From Candidatus Acidiferrum typicum (lineage in GTDB: Bacteria; Acidobacteriota; Terriglobia; Acidiferrales; UBA7541): 40,192 nucleotides of DNA. Position numbers and translations under genes: made by a program. Shown here in pieces: positions 23,286-32,685 of this stretch (within the stretch, counting starts at the first letter, position 1; every line of letters begins with the position of its first letter). The notes under the pieces are model-generated. The model was not told the DNA's origin. It did not search any database and was given only the letters and a program-made list of their open reading frames with translations. The stretch spans positions 1 through 40,192 of the forward strand of contig JAOAPV010000002.1 in NCBI GenBank assembly GCA_025463055.1, read 5' to 3'.

Positions 23286-24026
23286 ATGGCGGAAGCGCTT
23301 CTGAAAGTGTTTCGCGGAAATAAGGACGGCGGGCAGAGCGTCGAGTTCAAGGTGCCGGTGGCACCGGGGATGGTTGTGCTGGATGCGCTGCATTACATTC
23401 AGGGACACTTGGCGCCGGACCTCGCGGTCCGCTGGAACTGCAAAGCAGGGAAGTGCGGTTCGTGCTCGGCGGAGGTAAACGGTCGGCCGCGGCTGACGTG
23501 CAAGACGAGAATGGATTCGCTGCCGCAGAACGAGCCGATTACGGTGATTCCGCTTAAGACGTTTCCGGTCATCAAGGACTTAGTCACCGACGTTTCTTGG
23601 AATTACAAGGTCAACAAGAAGATTCCGCCGTTCACGCCGAAGCCGGGAGCAAGTTGGAAGTTTTACCAGGATGATGTGGATCGAGTGCAGGAGTTTCGGA
23701 AGTGCATCGAGTGCTTTTTGTGCCAAAACGTTTGCCACGTTCTGCGAGATCACGATAAATATGACCAATTTGGCGGACCGAGATTTTTTGTGCGCGTGGC
23801 TGGTTTAGACATGCACCCGATGGACGGCGTCTCACGCACGAAACTCCTGAAGAACGATCTAGGGATCGGGCTTTGCAACATCACGAAATGCTGCACGGAA
23901 GTTTGTCCGGAGGACATCCATATTACGGACAATGCCATCATTCCGTTGAAGGAGCGAGTAGTGGACGAGTTTTATGATCCTGTATTGTGGATCGTGCGGG
24001 AGATTCGAGGAGCCAGGGAAACTTAG
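23286..24026 (+). CDS. sdhB: Succinate dehydrogenase iron-sulfur subunit
   Basis: Electron-transfer subunit of 246 residues. The [2Fe-2S] site is Cys52, Cys57, Cys60 and Cys72 (CKAGKCGSC and LTC). The two cubane clusters use CIECFLCQNVC (140-150) and CNITKCCTEVCP (197-208). The form CIECFLCQNVCH, with Phe-Leu in place of Gly-Leu, and His instead of Pro after the last Cys, is that of mycobacterial Sdh1-type enzymes, in agreement with sdhC. GGAGG precedes the ATG, and the gene begins 12 bases after sdhA. The C-terminus ends normally (VVDEFYDPVLWIVREIR). Confidence 0.96.
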   Translation: MAEALLKVFRGNKDGGQSVEFKVPVAPGMVVLDALHYIQGHLAPDLAVRWNCKAGKCGSCSAEVNGRPRLTCKTRMDSLPQNEPITVIPLKTFPVIKDLVTDVSWNYKVNKKIPPFTPKPGASWKFYQDDVDRVQEFRKCIECFLCQNVCHVLRDHDKYDQFGGPRFFVRVAGLDMHPMDGVSRTKLLKNDLGIGLCNITKCCTEVCPEDIHITDNAIIPLKERVVDEFYDPVLWIVREIRGARET

Positions 24027-24073
24027 TTAAGGGATTGCAGCACTTCCGAGTGGTTGAGTTCTGCGGAGGGGCC

Positions 24074-24580
24074 ATGGATTTGAAATTGAAGACCATTTCT
24101 AAATCGGGGATTCCCGAGGCTATCGCGAAGGCAGAGTTGTATCGATATCTTAATGAGCCGGAAGAGGCGGAGTCGATTTGCCGCGATGTTTTAGCGGTAG
24201 AGCCGAAACATATGCTGGGTTTGCGGACGTTGGGGCTCGCAATCACGGATCAATTTACGGGCGGTCCTTCGGACCGCTACGCCGAAGTGGAAGCAATTTT
24301 TCAGCGCTTAGCCGAGCCGTACGAGCGGGTCTATTACTCGGGTTTGCTGTGCGAGCGACGCGTGAAGGCTCAGTTGCGTGCCGGTCGGGAACCGCACACG
24401 TTACTGCCGCTGTTGGAGAGGGCGCTGCAATGCTTCGGCGAGGCTGAGAAGATCCATCCACCAGGAAACGATGATGCAATTTTGCGGTGGAATCGTTGCG
24501 TCAGATTGCTGCAGAGCCAGCCAGACTTTGAGGCAGAAGAGATCGTGTCATTAGAAGCGCAGGACGGCCCGCCGGCGTAG
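24074..24580 (+). CDS. TPR-like protein after the sdh operon
   Basis: A 168-residue soluble helical protein. Residues about 15-80 form tetratricopeptide-like helix pairs (AIAKAELYRYLNEPEEAESICRDVL, LGLRTLGLAI), and the rest continues as helices (LLPLLERALQCFGEAEKIHPP). It begins at ATG 24074 with GGAGGG directly before it, 47 bases after sdhB, so it is probably co-transcribed. The frame is open upstream to 23987 inside sdhB, but no ribosome site supports that. It may help assemble or regulate complex II, though nothing in the sequence shows this. It converges on the P450 gene with 11 bases between. Confidence 0.75.
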   Translation: MDLKLKTISKSGIPEAIAKAELYRYLNEPEEAESICRDVLAVEPKHMLGLRTLGLAITDQFTGGPSDRYAEVEAIFQRLAEPYERVYYSGLLCERRVKAQLRAGREPHTLLPLLERALQCFGEAEKIHPPGNDDAILRWNRCVRLLQSQPDFEAEEIVSLEAQDGPPA

Positions 24581-24591
24581 GGGAAACAGCA

Positions 24592-25861
24592 TTAGGTTGA
24601 CTGCAGATTGATGTGAAGAGCTTTCAAGCCGCGCAGGCCTAGATTTTCTCTCCAAACGATCGGTGCCGATTCCAGAGCGATTTTTGGGAACCGTTTCAGC
24701 AGTGTGCCAATAGCGATTTGCCCCTCGATGCGTGCTAAAGGTGCGCCAAAGCAAAAATGCGCGGCCCAGCCGAAGGCGAGATGGCGATTATCCTGGCGCG
24801 CGAGATCGAGGCGGTTTGGATCCGGGAAACGCTCGGGGTCGCGATTGCCGGCCCCCATGACGGCGATCACGGCTTGGCGCTTGCGGACGGCTTTGCCGCC
24901 GAGTTCCACGTCTGCTGGCGCCAGACGTGCGGTGTGCTGGCTCGGACTTTCGTAACGTAGCAGTTCCTCGACAGCAGAGACGATCAAATCAGGATGATTT
25001 CGCAGGCGCTGCATTTCGTCGGGATGGCGCAGCAGTGTGAGTACGCCATTGCCAATGAGATTGGTAGTGGTCTCGAGACCGCCGACCAGAGTGATAATGC
25101 AGTTGGCTATTATTTCTTCTTCGGTCAGGCGATCGCCTTCGAGTTCGGCCTTCACGAGCGAATGCACCAGGCCTGGGCAAGGGCTCCTCTTCTGATCCTC
25201 CACCGCCTTGCGGAAAACGCGGTCAAGTTCTCGATGTATCGAGCATGCTTGGGATGCGATCGGGATTGTGCTGAAAGTTCCCGAGCATTTCGGCGAATTT
25301 GGCCGACCACGTCTTTAGTTGCAGGGCAAATTCAGTGGAAACGCCGAAAAGCTCCGAGGTGACAATCGCCGGGAGCGGCTCGGCAAAATCCGAGAGAACG
25401 TCCATGCGGCTATTGGCCGCGACACTGTCCAATAATTTGTCCGCGAGTTGCTGAATGCGGTCCTTCAAGGCGGAAACGCGTGCCGGCGTGAAGGCACACG
25501 CCGCAAGACCCCGAATGCGGCTGTGCGATGGCGGATCAAGAAAGAGCATCTGCTTGACCATCACCCGGGCAAGCGGCGTGAGCTTCGAGAGGCCGATCGC
25601 GCTGAGCTGTTCGGCAGTGGGCGTCCGCGCGGCAGAAAAATCACGCAGTACGGTGATTACGTCGGCGTAACGCGTGACCACCCACGAGTGTAGATAAGGG
25701 TCCCAATGGACGGGATCTTCGCGGCGCAGGCGCTCGTAAAGCGGATAAGGATCAGCAAGCACCTGCGGTTCGAGCAGGCGATAGAGGCTGAGCGGTGGTG
25801 CGGGAGCGGGCGCCAACAAGGATTCAGGGTGCCGAAGGCCGGAGGTCGTGCTGGTGCCCAT
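24592..25861 (-). pseudogene. Cytochrome P450, broken by a frameshift
   Basis: A P450 of roughly 420 residues if repaired. The first part (25861 to 25223) has the N-terminal fold (LEPQVLADPYPLYERLRREDPVHWD; FLDPPSHSRIRGL, the C-helix) and stops at TGA 25223-25225. The second part, in another frame (down to 24592), has the I-helix LVGGLETTTNLIG, the ExxR motif EELLR and the haem-Cys loop FGWAAHFCFGAPLAR. Joining at about 25225-25240 reads smoothly (LDT, then RELDRVFRKAVEDQ), as if one base was gained or two lost. Real mutation or sequencing error cannot be told apart here. The start overlaps the end of the NRPS gene by 38 bases. Likely role if intact: hydroxylation of a carrier-bound amino acid. 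Confidence 0.85.
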
Positions 25862-27743
25862 AATTTATACCTGCTGGCTCCTCGATAGTATGTTTGCCAA
25901 GCGCAAGGACACGATCTATTTCCGCGGAAATTGTGGAAATTGTTGGATAGTCGAACACGCTGCGGAGGGGGAGATCGATTTGAAACATCTGTTGAATCTC
26001 GCCGAGGAGTTGAGCACCCAGCAAAGAATGTCCGCCAAGGAGGAAGAAGTTGTCGCGTGGATTGACGGGGGCGACCTTGAGAAGCGCAGAGACGATGGGC
26101 ATCAGCATTTCTTCAGTGCGCGTGGGCCCCGAAGATATATGTCCATTCTTCAGGGAATTTGTAGAATCCGGTGTAGGGAGAGCTGCGCGATCTACTTTGC
26201 CATTTGTGGTGAACGGAAACGAGTCTAGGACCACAAACGCGTTGGGAATCATGTAATCAGGCAGCTGAGACTGCAAGTGTTTGCGAAGGTTGGTTGCGCT
26301 CACTTCGGCGCCCGGCTTGAGAACCATATAGGCGGCGAGGAAATGATTGCCTGAAAGATCTTTGATTGGAACGACGATGCCCGATTGAATGGCGTCGTGT
26401 TTGCACAGCGCCGCGCAAACCTCATTCGGTTCGATACGGTATCCCCGGATCTTGATTTGGTCGTCCGTGCGGCCGAGGAATTCGAAGCTACCGTCTGGGA
26501 GCGCGCGTGCAAGGTCACCGGTCCTGTAGAGGCGGGCGTCGGCACTCTTATCGAATGGATTTGGTATGAATTTTTCGCGGGTGAGTTCGGGATCGTTCAG
26601 ATAACCGCGCCCGACGCCAGCTCCGGCAATGTGCAGTTCGCCAATCGAGCCAGCGGGAACCTGTTGTAGTTCTTCGTCAAGAAGGAAAATCTGGGTGTTG
26701 GAGATTGGGCGTCCCACGGGCGGGAGCGCTGCGGGTCTCTGATTGGGAGTGACGGCTCCGGAAAGTGCTACGACCGTGCATTCCGTTGGGCCGTAATTGT
26801 TTACGAGCGTGAAGGGCAGGCCATCAGGTGGATATTGCTGAAGAACATCCGCGCCCGTGAGCAAAAAGCGCAAAGACGTTTCCGTGGGCCATTCGAGAGA
26901 GATGAGCCGCTGTGCGATTGGTGTCGGAACGAAGCTGACGGTGATGCGCTGCGCAAGCATCCAGTCCCGCAGGCTTCGCGGTGATACTCGAGTTGTCTCT
27001 GGCGGAACGCGGAGACTGGCTCCCGCCGAGAGGTACGGCCAGATCTCCCAGACGGCGGCGTCAAAGCCCGGGCTCGCAAGCATAGTGGCACGATCAGAAC
27101 TGGAGACCGCGAAAGCGCTTTGATGCCAGTGGACGAGGTTTAACAGATTGCTGTGCGTTATCTCAACTCCTTTGGGACGCCCTGTGGACCCGGACGTGTA
27201 AATCACATAGGCGAGTTCCGACGGTTGATATGAAATGGGCAGTGGTGCGGATGAATAACCACGCAACAAAGCATAGCGATCAGAGATATCCACCTGTTTC
27301 GTTGTTTTCTGCGAAACTTCGATATGCGAGGCCGCACCACTCCGGATAAGTATCGGGGCCCGAGCATCTTCCAGGATGAGGCGAATCCGTTCGGGTGGGC
27401 TGGATGGGTCGAGGGGAAGATAGGCGGCCCCCGCTTTCCATGCGGCCAGAGCAGCGATGGCAAACTCGGGCGAGCGCTCGATGACAAGGGCAATGAGTGT
27501 CTCGCGCGTTGCGCCGAGTGATTGGAGATGACGTGCGAGGGCGTTGGATTGCGCTTCAAGCTCGGCGTAGAACAGAGTTTCTGTAGCGGTTGCTATCGCG
27601 GGGGCGTTTGGATTTTCCGCGGCCCAGGCACTTACACATTGCACGAGCGACAGACGGGGTGTCTTCTTCGGGGGCAAAGAGAGCTTTAGGAATTGAAGCC
27701 ATGAAGAACCAAGCCGAGATTCATTGGACGAGAATGTGCTCAT
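25824..27743 (-). CDS. NRPS adenylation-carrier didomain, leucine-type code
   Basis: A 639-residue enzyme that activates an amino acid as the adenylate and loads it on its own phosphopantetheine arm. Adenylation domain about 30-525: YTSGSTGRPKG (A3), FDAAVWEIW (A4), NNYGPTE (A5), YRTGD (A7), NGKVDR (A10). Carrier domain about 540-615 with LGGHSLLG (Ser573). The ten substrate-pocket residues, by alignment to PheA, are D228 A229 W232 F271 L295 G297 N316 V324 V325 K516, which read DAWFLGNVVK, a known leucine code. No epimerase, condensation or thioesterase domain is fused. The ATG at 27743 follows GAGG. It lies between a free condensation gene and a P450, all on one strand. Confidence 0.92.
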   Translation of the reverse strand: MSTFSSNESRLGSSWLQFLKLSLPPKKTPRLSLVQCVSAWAAENPNAPAIATATETLFYAELEAQSNALARHLQSLGATRETLIALVIERSPEFAIAALAAWKAGAAYLPLDPSSPPERIRLILEDARAPILIRSGAASHIEVSQKTTKQVDISDRYALLRGYSSAPLPISYQPSELAYVIYTSGSTGRPKGVEITHSNLLNLVHWHQSAFAVSSSDRATMLASPGFDAAVWEIWPYLSAGASLRVPPETTRVSPRSLRDWMLAQRITVSFVPTPIAQRLISLEWPTETSLRFLLTGADVLQQYPPDGLPFTLVNNYGPTECTVVALSGAVTPNQRPAALPPVGRPISNTQIFLLDEELQQVPAGSIGELHIAGAGVGRGYLNDPELTREKFIPNPFDKSADARLYRTGDLARALPDGSFEFLGRTDDQIKIRGYRIEPNEVCAALCKHDAIQSGIVVPIKDLSGNHFLAAYMVLKPGAEVSATNLRKHLQSQLPDYMIPNAFVVLDSFPFTTNGKVDRAALPTPDSTNSLKNGHISSGPTRTEEMLMPIVSALLKVAPVNPRDNFFLLGGHSLLGAQLLGEIQQMFQIDLPLRSVFDYPTISTISAEIDRVLALGKHTIEEPAGINYGHQHDLRPSAP

Positions 27744-27845
27744 AGATTACGCGCCTCGAAACACCCGAAGTACGCGACCTCTGCTCCTTAATTAAGATTT
27801 ACTTCCAATCTAAACCCGTCAAAGAGCGATCGACCGCACAGCAGC

Positions 27846-29219
27846 TCAACAGACCATCGCACCAACCGCGAGATCACGGAGTCTGGCATCCGGATACTTG
27901 ACGACAGCCTGTAAGAGGTTGGCGTATTCACCGAGCATGCGCTGCATCGTGGAGGGATCAAACAGATCGGTGTTGTATTCGAATCCGATCTCCAGTTCAT
28001 CCTTCATTTCGACGAGCACGCTCAAGTCGAATTTCGACGTGGCGGTATCGACCTGAAAGCGGCGAAGAGTCAATCCGGGCCAATGAATTTCGGGCATCGG
28101 ATAGTTCTGCAAAACGAGCTGAATCTGGAACCAAGGAGTACGATTCGCGCTTCGTTTGGGGCGAAGATGGCGGACAACTTCGGAGAACGGCACCTCGGGA
28201 TGAAGAAAAGCCGCCAGGGCGGTTTCGCGCACACGGCTCAGTAGTTCGAGGAATGTTGGATTGCCGGATACGTCGCCGCGAACGACGACCATGTTTATAA
28301 AACATCCGATCAGGGGCTCGAATTCTGGGCGGGACCGGTTGGCTACCGGTACGCCGACTACGATCTCGTCATTGCCCGAATACGTCTGCAAAAGCGTCTG
28401 CAGCGCAGCCAGCATAACCATGAAGGCAGTCGCCCGGCGTAATTGACCGATCCCGACAAAATCGGCAAGCGCGGAAGCAGCGAGAGTGGTTCGAACAGTG
28501 GCACCGCCAAAGGTTTGCTGGGCCGGCCGAGCACGGTCAAGCGGAAGACATTCGGAAACGCCTATGCCGTCGAGTTGTTGCCTCCAGAAAGAAAGGCAGC
28601 GTTCGCTTACGACACCGTAAAGAAGGTCGCGCTGCCAACGTGCGAAATCCGCATATTGCACTTGCAGACGTGGGAGGTCGCTCCGCGTCCCGCGCACGAA
28701 GGCCAGATAGGCTTCCGATAGCTCTCTCAGCAACACGCCGACCGACCAACCATCGGAGGCGATATGATGCATGGTAAGCACAAGCACGTGTTCGGTATCT
28801 GACAAGCGCAGCAGAGCGCCGCGAAGCATCATGTCCTTTCCGAATCGAAATGGCCGACGAGCTTCGGCATTGGCGGCTTCTTGAATCGCAGCCGGTTTCT
28901 CAGACGGAAGTAGATGGGAAAGGTCGACTATTAGGAGCGAACTCTTGCTCGGTGGTCTGACAACGATCGCTGGTTCACCATGATCGAAAACAAAAAGAGA
29001 GCGCAAGACCTCGTGCCTAGAAATAATTAGGTCGATACTACTTGCAAGGGCTTGGCGGTCTAGGTGCCCTTGTATTGTGAACGCGATCGGAACGTTGTAA
29101 ACGGCGCTGTTGGGGACGAGCTTGTCCCAAAAGAGCATCGTTTCCTGGGCGAAGGAGAGGGAAATCTCTGGCGCGGTCGGGCGCGGGGAGCTGGGCGGGA
29201 CTTCAGAGAAGAAGGACAC
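27846..29219 (-). CDS. Free-standing NRPS condensation domain
   Basis: A 457-residue protein that is a single complete condensation domain, the unit that forms the amide bond between two carrier-bound substrates. The catalytic motif is HHIASDGWS (His151, His152, Asp156). Other conserved parts are LSFAQETMLFWDKL (C1), RHEVLRSLF, YADFARWQ and IGCFINMVVVRGD. It resembles LCL-type domains. The GTG start at 29219 has only a weak ribosome site. The A-carrier gene follows after 102 bases. As a free domain it must work in trans, joining an acyl or aminoacyl donor to the leucyl carrier, or releasing the product onto an acceptor. Confidence 0.9.
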   Translation of the reverse strand: MSFFSEVPPSSPRPTAPEISLSFAQETMLFWDKLVPNSAVYNVPIAFTIQGHLDRQALASSIDLIISRHEVLRSLFVFDHGEPAIVVRPPSKSSLLIVDLSHLLPSEKPAAIQEAANAEARRPFRFGKDMMLRGALLRLSDTEHVLVLTMHHIASDGWSVGVLLRELSEAYLAFVRGTRSDLPRLQVQYADFARWQRDLLYGVVSERCLSFWRQQLDGIGVSECLPLDRARPAQQTFGGATVRTTLAASALADFVGIGQLRRATAFMVMLAALQTLLQTYSGNDEIVVGVPVANRSRPEFEPLIGCFINMVVVRGDVSGNPTFLELLSRVRETALAAFLHPEVPFSEVVRHLRPKRSANRTPWFQIQLVLQNYPMPEIHWPGLTLRRFQVDTATSKFDLSVLVEMKDELEIGFEYNTDLFDPSTMQRMLGEYANLLQAVVKYPDARLRDLAVGAMVC

Positions 29220-29576
29220 ATTCTTACTTTCTAAGAGAACCAGGGCGACTCGAATGTGGCCGGCTTCGGGTTCAAATAGCTAGACAAGCAACAATTGCTG
29301 GCGGCCGTCAGGTGGTTCGCGGAGGAAAAGAACGTGAGAATGAGTAGTGACCGCCATAACAGACGGTATTGTGCAGGTACCAATCAAACGGTTCCATCAA
29401 GTGAATCCTTTAGGCGGCGACAGAAGTTGCTTGAATACTAAAATTGACGCCACGGCTGGACCTATTTCCAACGGAACAGCAGCGCAATTGAGGAAATTTC
29501 CGCAGATTGCCACTAACTAACCGAAAATAGTGCGAGGGATTTGATTGTGTGAAGGTTGCCGCGGCAAAAACAGTGA
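29220..29576 (-). other. Intergenic region upstream of the NRPS locus
   Basis: A 357-base gap between the condensation-domain gene and the LssY_C gene, both on the minus strand. It is more AT-rich than its surroundings and presumably carries the NRPS promoter. I could not find a well-spaced pair of promoter boxes, a terminator hairpin or a small gene. Confidence 0.5.
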
Positions 29577-30791
29577 TTAAGATGCGTTGGTGGAAACATT
29601 TCCGCCGGATTCATTGAGCTTCAGTACGAGAACGCGGCCATCCGAGTGGAACGAGCCGCCGGTTGCAGTTGTTGCTTCTTTAACTGGGTTCGCGGGAAGA
29701 GCATGGGCAACTTCGGTGACCAAGCCCGTTGCAATTAGGGTTTTTCCCACGTAATCACGCTCGAGGTCCACATCAGGATCGATTTTGTGCGTCAGACCGT
29801 CGTTGCGCTCGTCACGCTCGAAACCAATGTCGTGTGTAGCCGCGCCGACCCAGACCGTTTGTCCGTTCACCTGGAACGGAGCTTTCCACACACGCAAATG
29901 GTTGCGGGACGCCACTACTTTGATGGGTTCAGCGTGGGCCCAACCGTAATCTTGCGGCCGTCCGAAAAGGTAGAGTGGACTCATCGGCATCGTAAGGTAC
30001 GATTCTTTCGAAATGCTTTCGAGCACGCCGCGAAGCACTGTGGCGCGCACGTCGGCATCCACTTTAACCCATCCCGCAGCCGTGAAAATCTTTTGCATGG
30101 CGTCTTCTGATCCCAGAATCAGGAAATTAATCATGTCACCCGGATTATCGGATTTGTCCGCGACTCGACGCGGAAGCTTCGCGAATATTTTGGCATCTAC
30201 TCCAGAAATTGTTGCCACTTGGCGCGCCGGACGATACGCCGCACCTGGATCGGGTGCGTGGATATCGATGTGCACCGTATACGTGCCTTCGCCAATATCA
30301 TCGCTTGCTTGATTGATCCCGATAGCGAGGCGTCCGGCAACGGGAGCGACGAAATCGCGGTGCGTGCCCAGCAGAAAGGGCTGCGCAATTCCCGCATCGC
30401 CAAGGCGGCCGATGAGCGCTCCACGGCCCGCTCCGTTGAACGGCAGAATGCGCAACAGATCCTTGAAGCCGCGTGTAATACCCTCGGGTCCGTTGTCCTC
30501 CTTGGCGTCCGCATAGCGGAGCTTGCCAGTCGCGGTGATGACGATGTGTTCGCCCGGCTGAACATCAATTCCAGTATCCGACCAAGATTGTTCGCCGGTG
30601 ATTTGAACCTCCTGAGAAAGGCGCCGCTTCCCGGATGGAATAGCTCGTCCGTCTGACTGATTGCTAGACGTTACCGGATTGTCTTTCCGGACGAGTTGCG
30701 CCCCCAGCCGCGCAGGGCAGGCCAACGCCGTGTACACCGAGCAGAGGAAAAAAAGCTTGGCCAGCTTTGTCATAGGACTTGGACTTTTCAT
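29577..30791 (-). CDS. Exported protein with PA-IL-like and LssY C-terminal domains
   Basis: A 404-residue secreted protein with a signal peptide (KLAKLFFLCSVYTALACPARLGA). About 65-175 resemble the PA-IL/LecA-type sugar-binding beta domain (VQPGEHIVITATGKLRY, LIGRLG, FVAPVAGRLAIGIN). About 245-365 match the LssY C-terminal domain (WVKVDADVRATVLRGVL, YLFGRPQDYGWA, VWVGAATHDIGFE), which in other proteins is attached to a membrane phosphatase. The molecular role of that domain is not known to me. Start: ATG 30791, or ATG 30773, which would give a tighter signal peptide; neither has a good ribosome site. Confidence 0.75.
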   Translation of the reverse strand: MKSPSPMTKLAKLFFLCSVYTALACPARLGAQLVRKDNPVTSSNQSDGRAIPSGKRRLSQEVQITGEQSWSDTGIDVQPGEHIVITATGKLRYADAKEDNGPEGITRGFKDLLRILPFNGAGRGALIGRLGDAGIAQPFLLGTHRDFVAPVAGRLAIGINQASDDIGEGTYTVHIDIHAPDPGAAYRPARQVATISGVDAKIFAKLPRRVADKSDNPGDMINFLILGSEDAMQKIFTAAGWVKVDADVRATVLRGVLESISKESYLTMPMSPLYLFGRPQDYGWAHAEPIKVVASRNHLRVWKAPFQVNGQTVWVGAATHDIGFERDERNDGLTHKIDPDVDLERDYVGKTLIATGLVTEVAHALPANPVKEATTATGGSFHSDGRVLVLKLNESGGNVSTNAS

Positions 30792-30985
30792 CAAGGGAAC
30801 CGGCTCACATTAAACAGATGCTCTGAACGAACGCAAGTGTTGCTAAATGGCATCGTGAATAGGTATCCTCGCTTCCTTGACTCACCGCCGCAACGCCTTG
30901 TATGTTGACAAGATGCAGGGTCTTACCGACAAAACCCAGACGGCACGCGGTACCCACGCAAAGCACCAGCTCCCAAACGGATTCC

Positions 30986-32590
30986 ATGAAGAGACTTTTT
31001 AATGTTGGTCTGATTTTGCTCGTGTGTAGCGCGGCGGTTCTATCGGCTGCGCCAAGCTCACAAGGATCGGCGGGCCAAGCCGCGCCTCCGCAGGGCCCGC
31101 GCATGCATGCAAGCCCGGCCACCAATGTCTCGGTCGACGGCAGCGAAGCGATGTTCACGACCATGTGCGCGCTGCTCGCCGTGGGATTCGAGTCAAACGT
31201 GAGCGCGGCCAATTGGCATCCGGTGCGCGCGCAACTTCGCGAGCGGATGCAGCACCAGCAAGGTCCGGCCGTGGACGCAGTGCGCGAATTTTACACAAAG
31301 CATCAACTGGCCGACGAAGGCGCCATGCTTTCGCAATACATCTGGTTCGGATTGGTTTCCGGTCCGGCGCCCAAGTTTGAATTGAGCCTGCGCCGCGACG
31401 AATTGCCTCCGGAGGTTATTGCTCTGGAAGGATTCAGCGAAATCCTTGCGGCCTATTATCAGGAGCAGAAGATCGGGCGGCTGTGGCGCGAACTGCAGCC
31501 TTTGTACAACCGGGACATCGTGCGTCTTCATGACTCTGTATCGCAAATCGTATTCGTGGCCACCAACTACCTCCGCGAGATGATGAACACTTCAAATCCG
31601 CGCACATTCACCGTGATTGTGGAGCCGCTCGTCGGACGCATAACAAACGTGCGCAACTTTGGCGACCACTACGCAATTGTGCTGAGCGGAGCCGACGATG
31701 TGCCAACGGACACGGTACGCCACGCCTATCTCCACTTTTTGCTCGATCCGCTGCCGCTTCAGTACCCGCACGTTGTGGCCGTAAAGCGGCCTTTGTTTGA
31801 GACGGCGGCACGGGCCCCGCGATTGGTGCCTGACTTGAAAGACGATTTCCCGTCGTACTTTGCGGAATGCGCGGTACGAGCAGTGGAGCTGAAACTGAAG
31901 CGCATGTCGCCAAGCGAGCGCGCGGCCGCGATGGACATGGACGATGCTGATGGATACGTCCTGGTGAGGCCGCTGTTCACCGCCCTGGGGAACTTTGAGA
32001 GGTCCGAGCCTTCCATGAAGCTGTTTTTCCCCGAGATGGTGAGGTCGATTGACGTCAATGCAGAAGTCAAACGCTTGCAAACCATCCAGTTTGCGCCAGC
32101 GAACGCTGCGGCGAAACCGGATGAGACAGCAAGCGAAGGCCTGGCACGCAGAAGAAGGCTGCCCCCAGCGACGATTCCGAACGACCCGGAAGCGATTGCC
32201 GCACTGACAGAAGGAGAAAGGCGGATCGCGGAGAAAAATCCGCGGGCGGCAGAATCATCCTTCCAGAAAGTCTTGGCAAAGTATCCCGATCAGCCGCGCG
32301 CGTGGTACGGCATAGGCTTGGTGGCCTTAATGGATCACGACGGTGTGAAGGCTAAAGAGGTCTTTGGCCGGCTCACTTCTGGGGACCATACTGCCGCCGC
32401 TGACCCAATGGTGCTGGCTTGGTCGCACATTTATCTAGCCCGGATTTACGATGACGAAGGGCAGGCCGATCAAGCCAAAGTACAATATCAGGCAGCTCTG
32501 GCTGTTACCGGAAGTCCAGACCAAGCCCGGCAGGCAGCGCAAAAAGGACTTGCAGCCTCCACTGGAGGCAAGCCGCCCGAGAGACCGTAG
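30986..32590 (+). CDS. Exported TPR-containing protein
   Basis: A 534-residue secreted protein. The ATG at 30986 begins a good signal peptide (KRLFNVGLILLVCSAAVLSA); the frame is open upstream to 30902 without a better start. The middle (about 60-390) is helical and not recognised; it contains a stretch that looks like a peptidase-family remnant (HAYLHFLLDPLPLQYP) but no metal-binding HExxH. The C-terminus (about 420-525) is made of TPR units (AESSFQKVLAKYPDQPRAWYGIGL; QADQAKVQYQAALAV). It is followed after 95 bases by another exported TPR protein. Confidence 0.7.
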   Translation: MKRLFNVGLILLVCSAAVLSAAPSSQGSAGQAAPPQGPRMHASPATNVSVDGSEAMFTTMCALLAVGFESNVSAANWHPVRAQLRERMQHQQGPAVDAVREFYTKHQLADEGAMLSQYIWFGLVSGPAPKFELSLRRDELPPEVIALEGFSEILAAYYQEQKIGRLWRELQPLYNRDIVRLHDSVSQIVFVATNYLREMMNTSNPRTFTVIVEPLVGRITNVRNFGDHYAIVLSGADDVPTDTVRHAYLHFLLDPLPLQYPHVVAVKRPLFETAARAPRLVPDLKDDFPSYFAECAVRAVELKLKRMSPSERAAAMDMDDADGYVLVRPLFTALGNFERSEPSMKLFFPEMVRSIDVNAEVKRLQTIQFAPANAAAKPDETASEGLARRRRLPPATIPNDPEAIAALTEGERRIAEKNPRAAESSFQKVLAKYPDQPRAWYGIGLVALMDHDGVKAKEVFGRLTSGDHTAAADPMVLAWSHIYLARIYDDEGQADQAKVQYQAALAVTGSPDQARQAAQKGLAASTGGKPPERP

Positions 32591-32685
32591 AGAAATCGTC
32601 CTAGCCAGGGCATCTAACTGTCAGAAGGAGTGCGTCCTAAGCCCACGGACTCCAGAAGAGAATCTTAAATCGAGAGGTTAAATTA

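Noticed and set aside
25203-25245. Programmed ribosomal frameshift in the P450
   Set aside because: There is no slippery heptamer or obvious downstream stimulatory structure, and P450 genes are not known to use this; mutation or sequencing error is simpler.
28443-28721. Plus-strand frame of 92 codons inside the condensation-domain gene
   Set aside because: It lies antisense to a complete conserved condensation domain and shows no family features.
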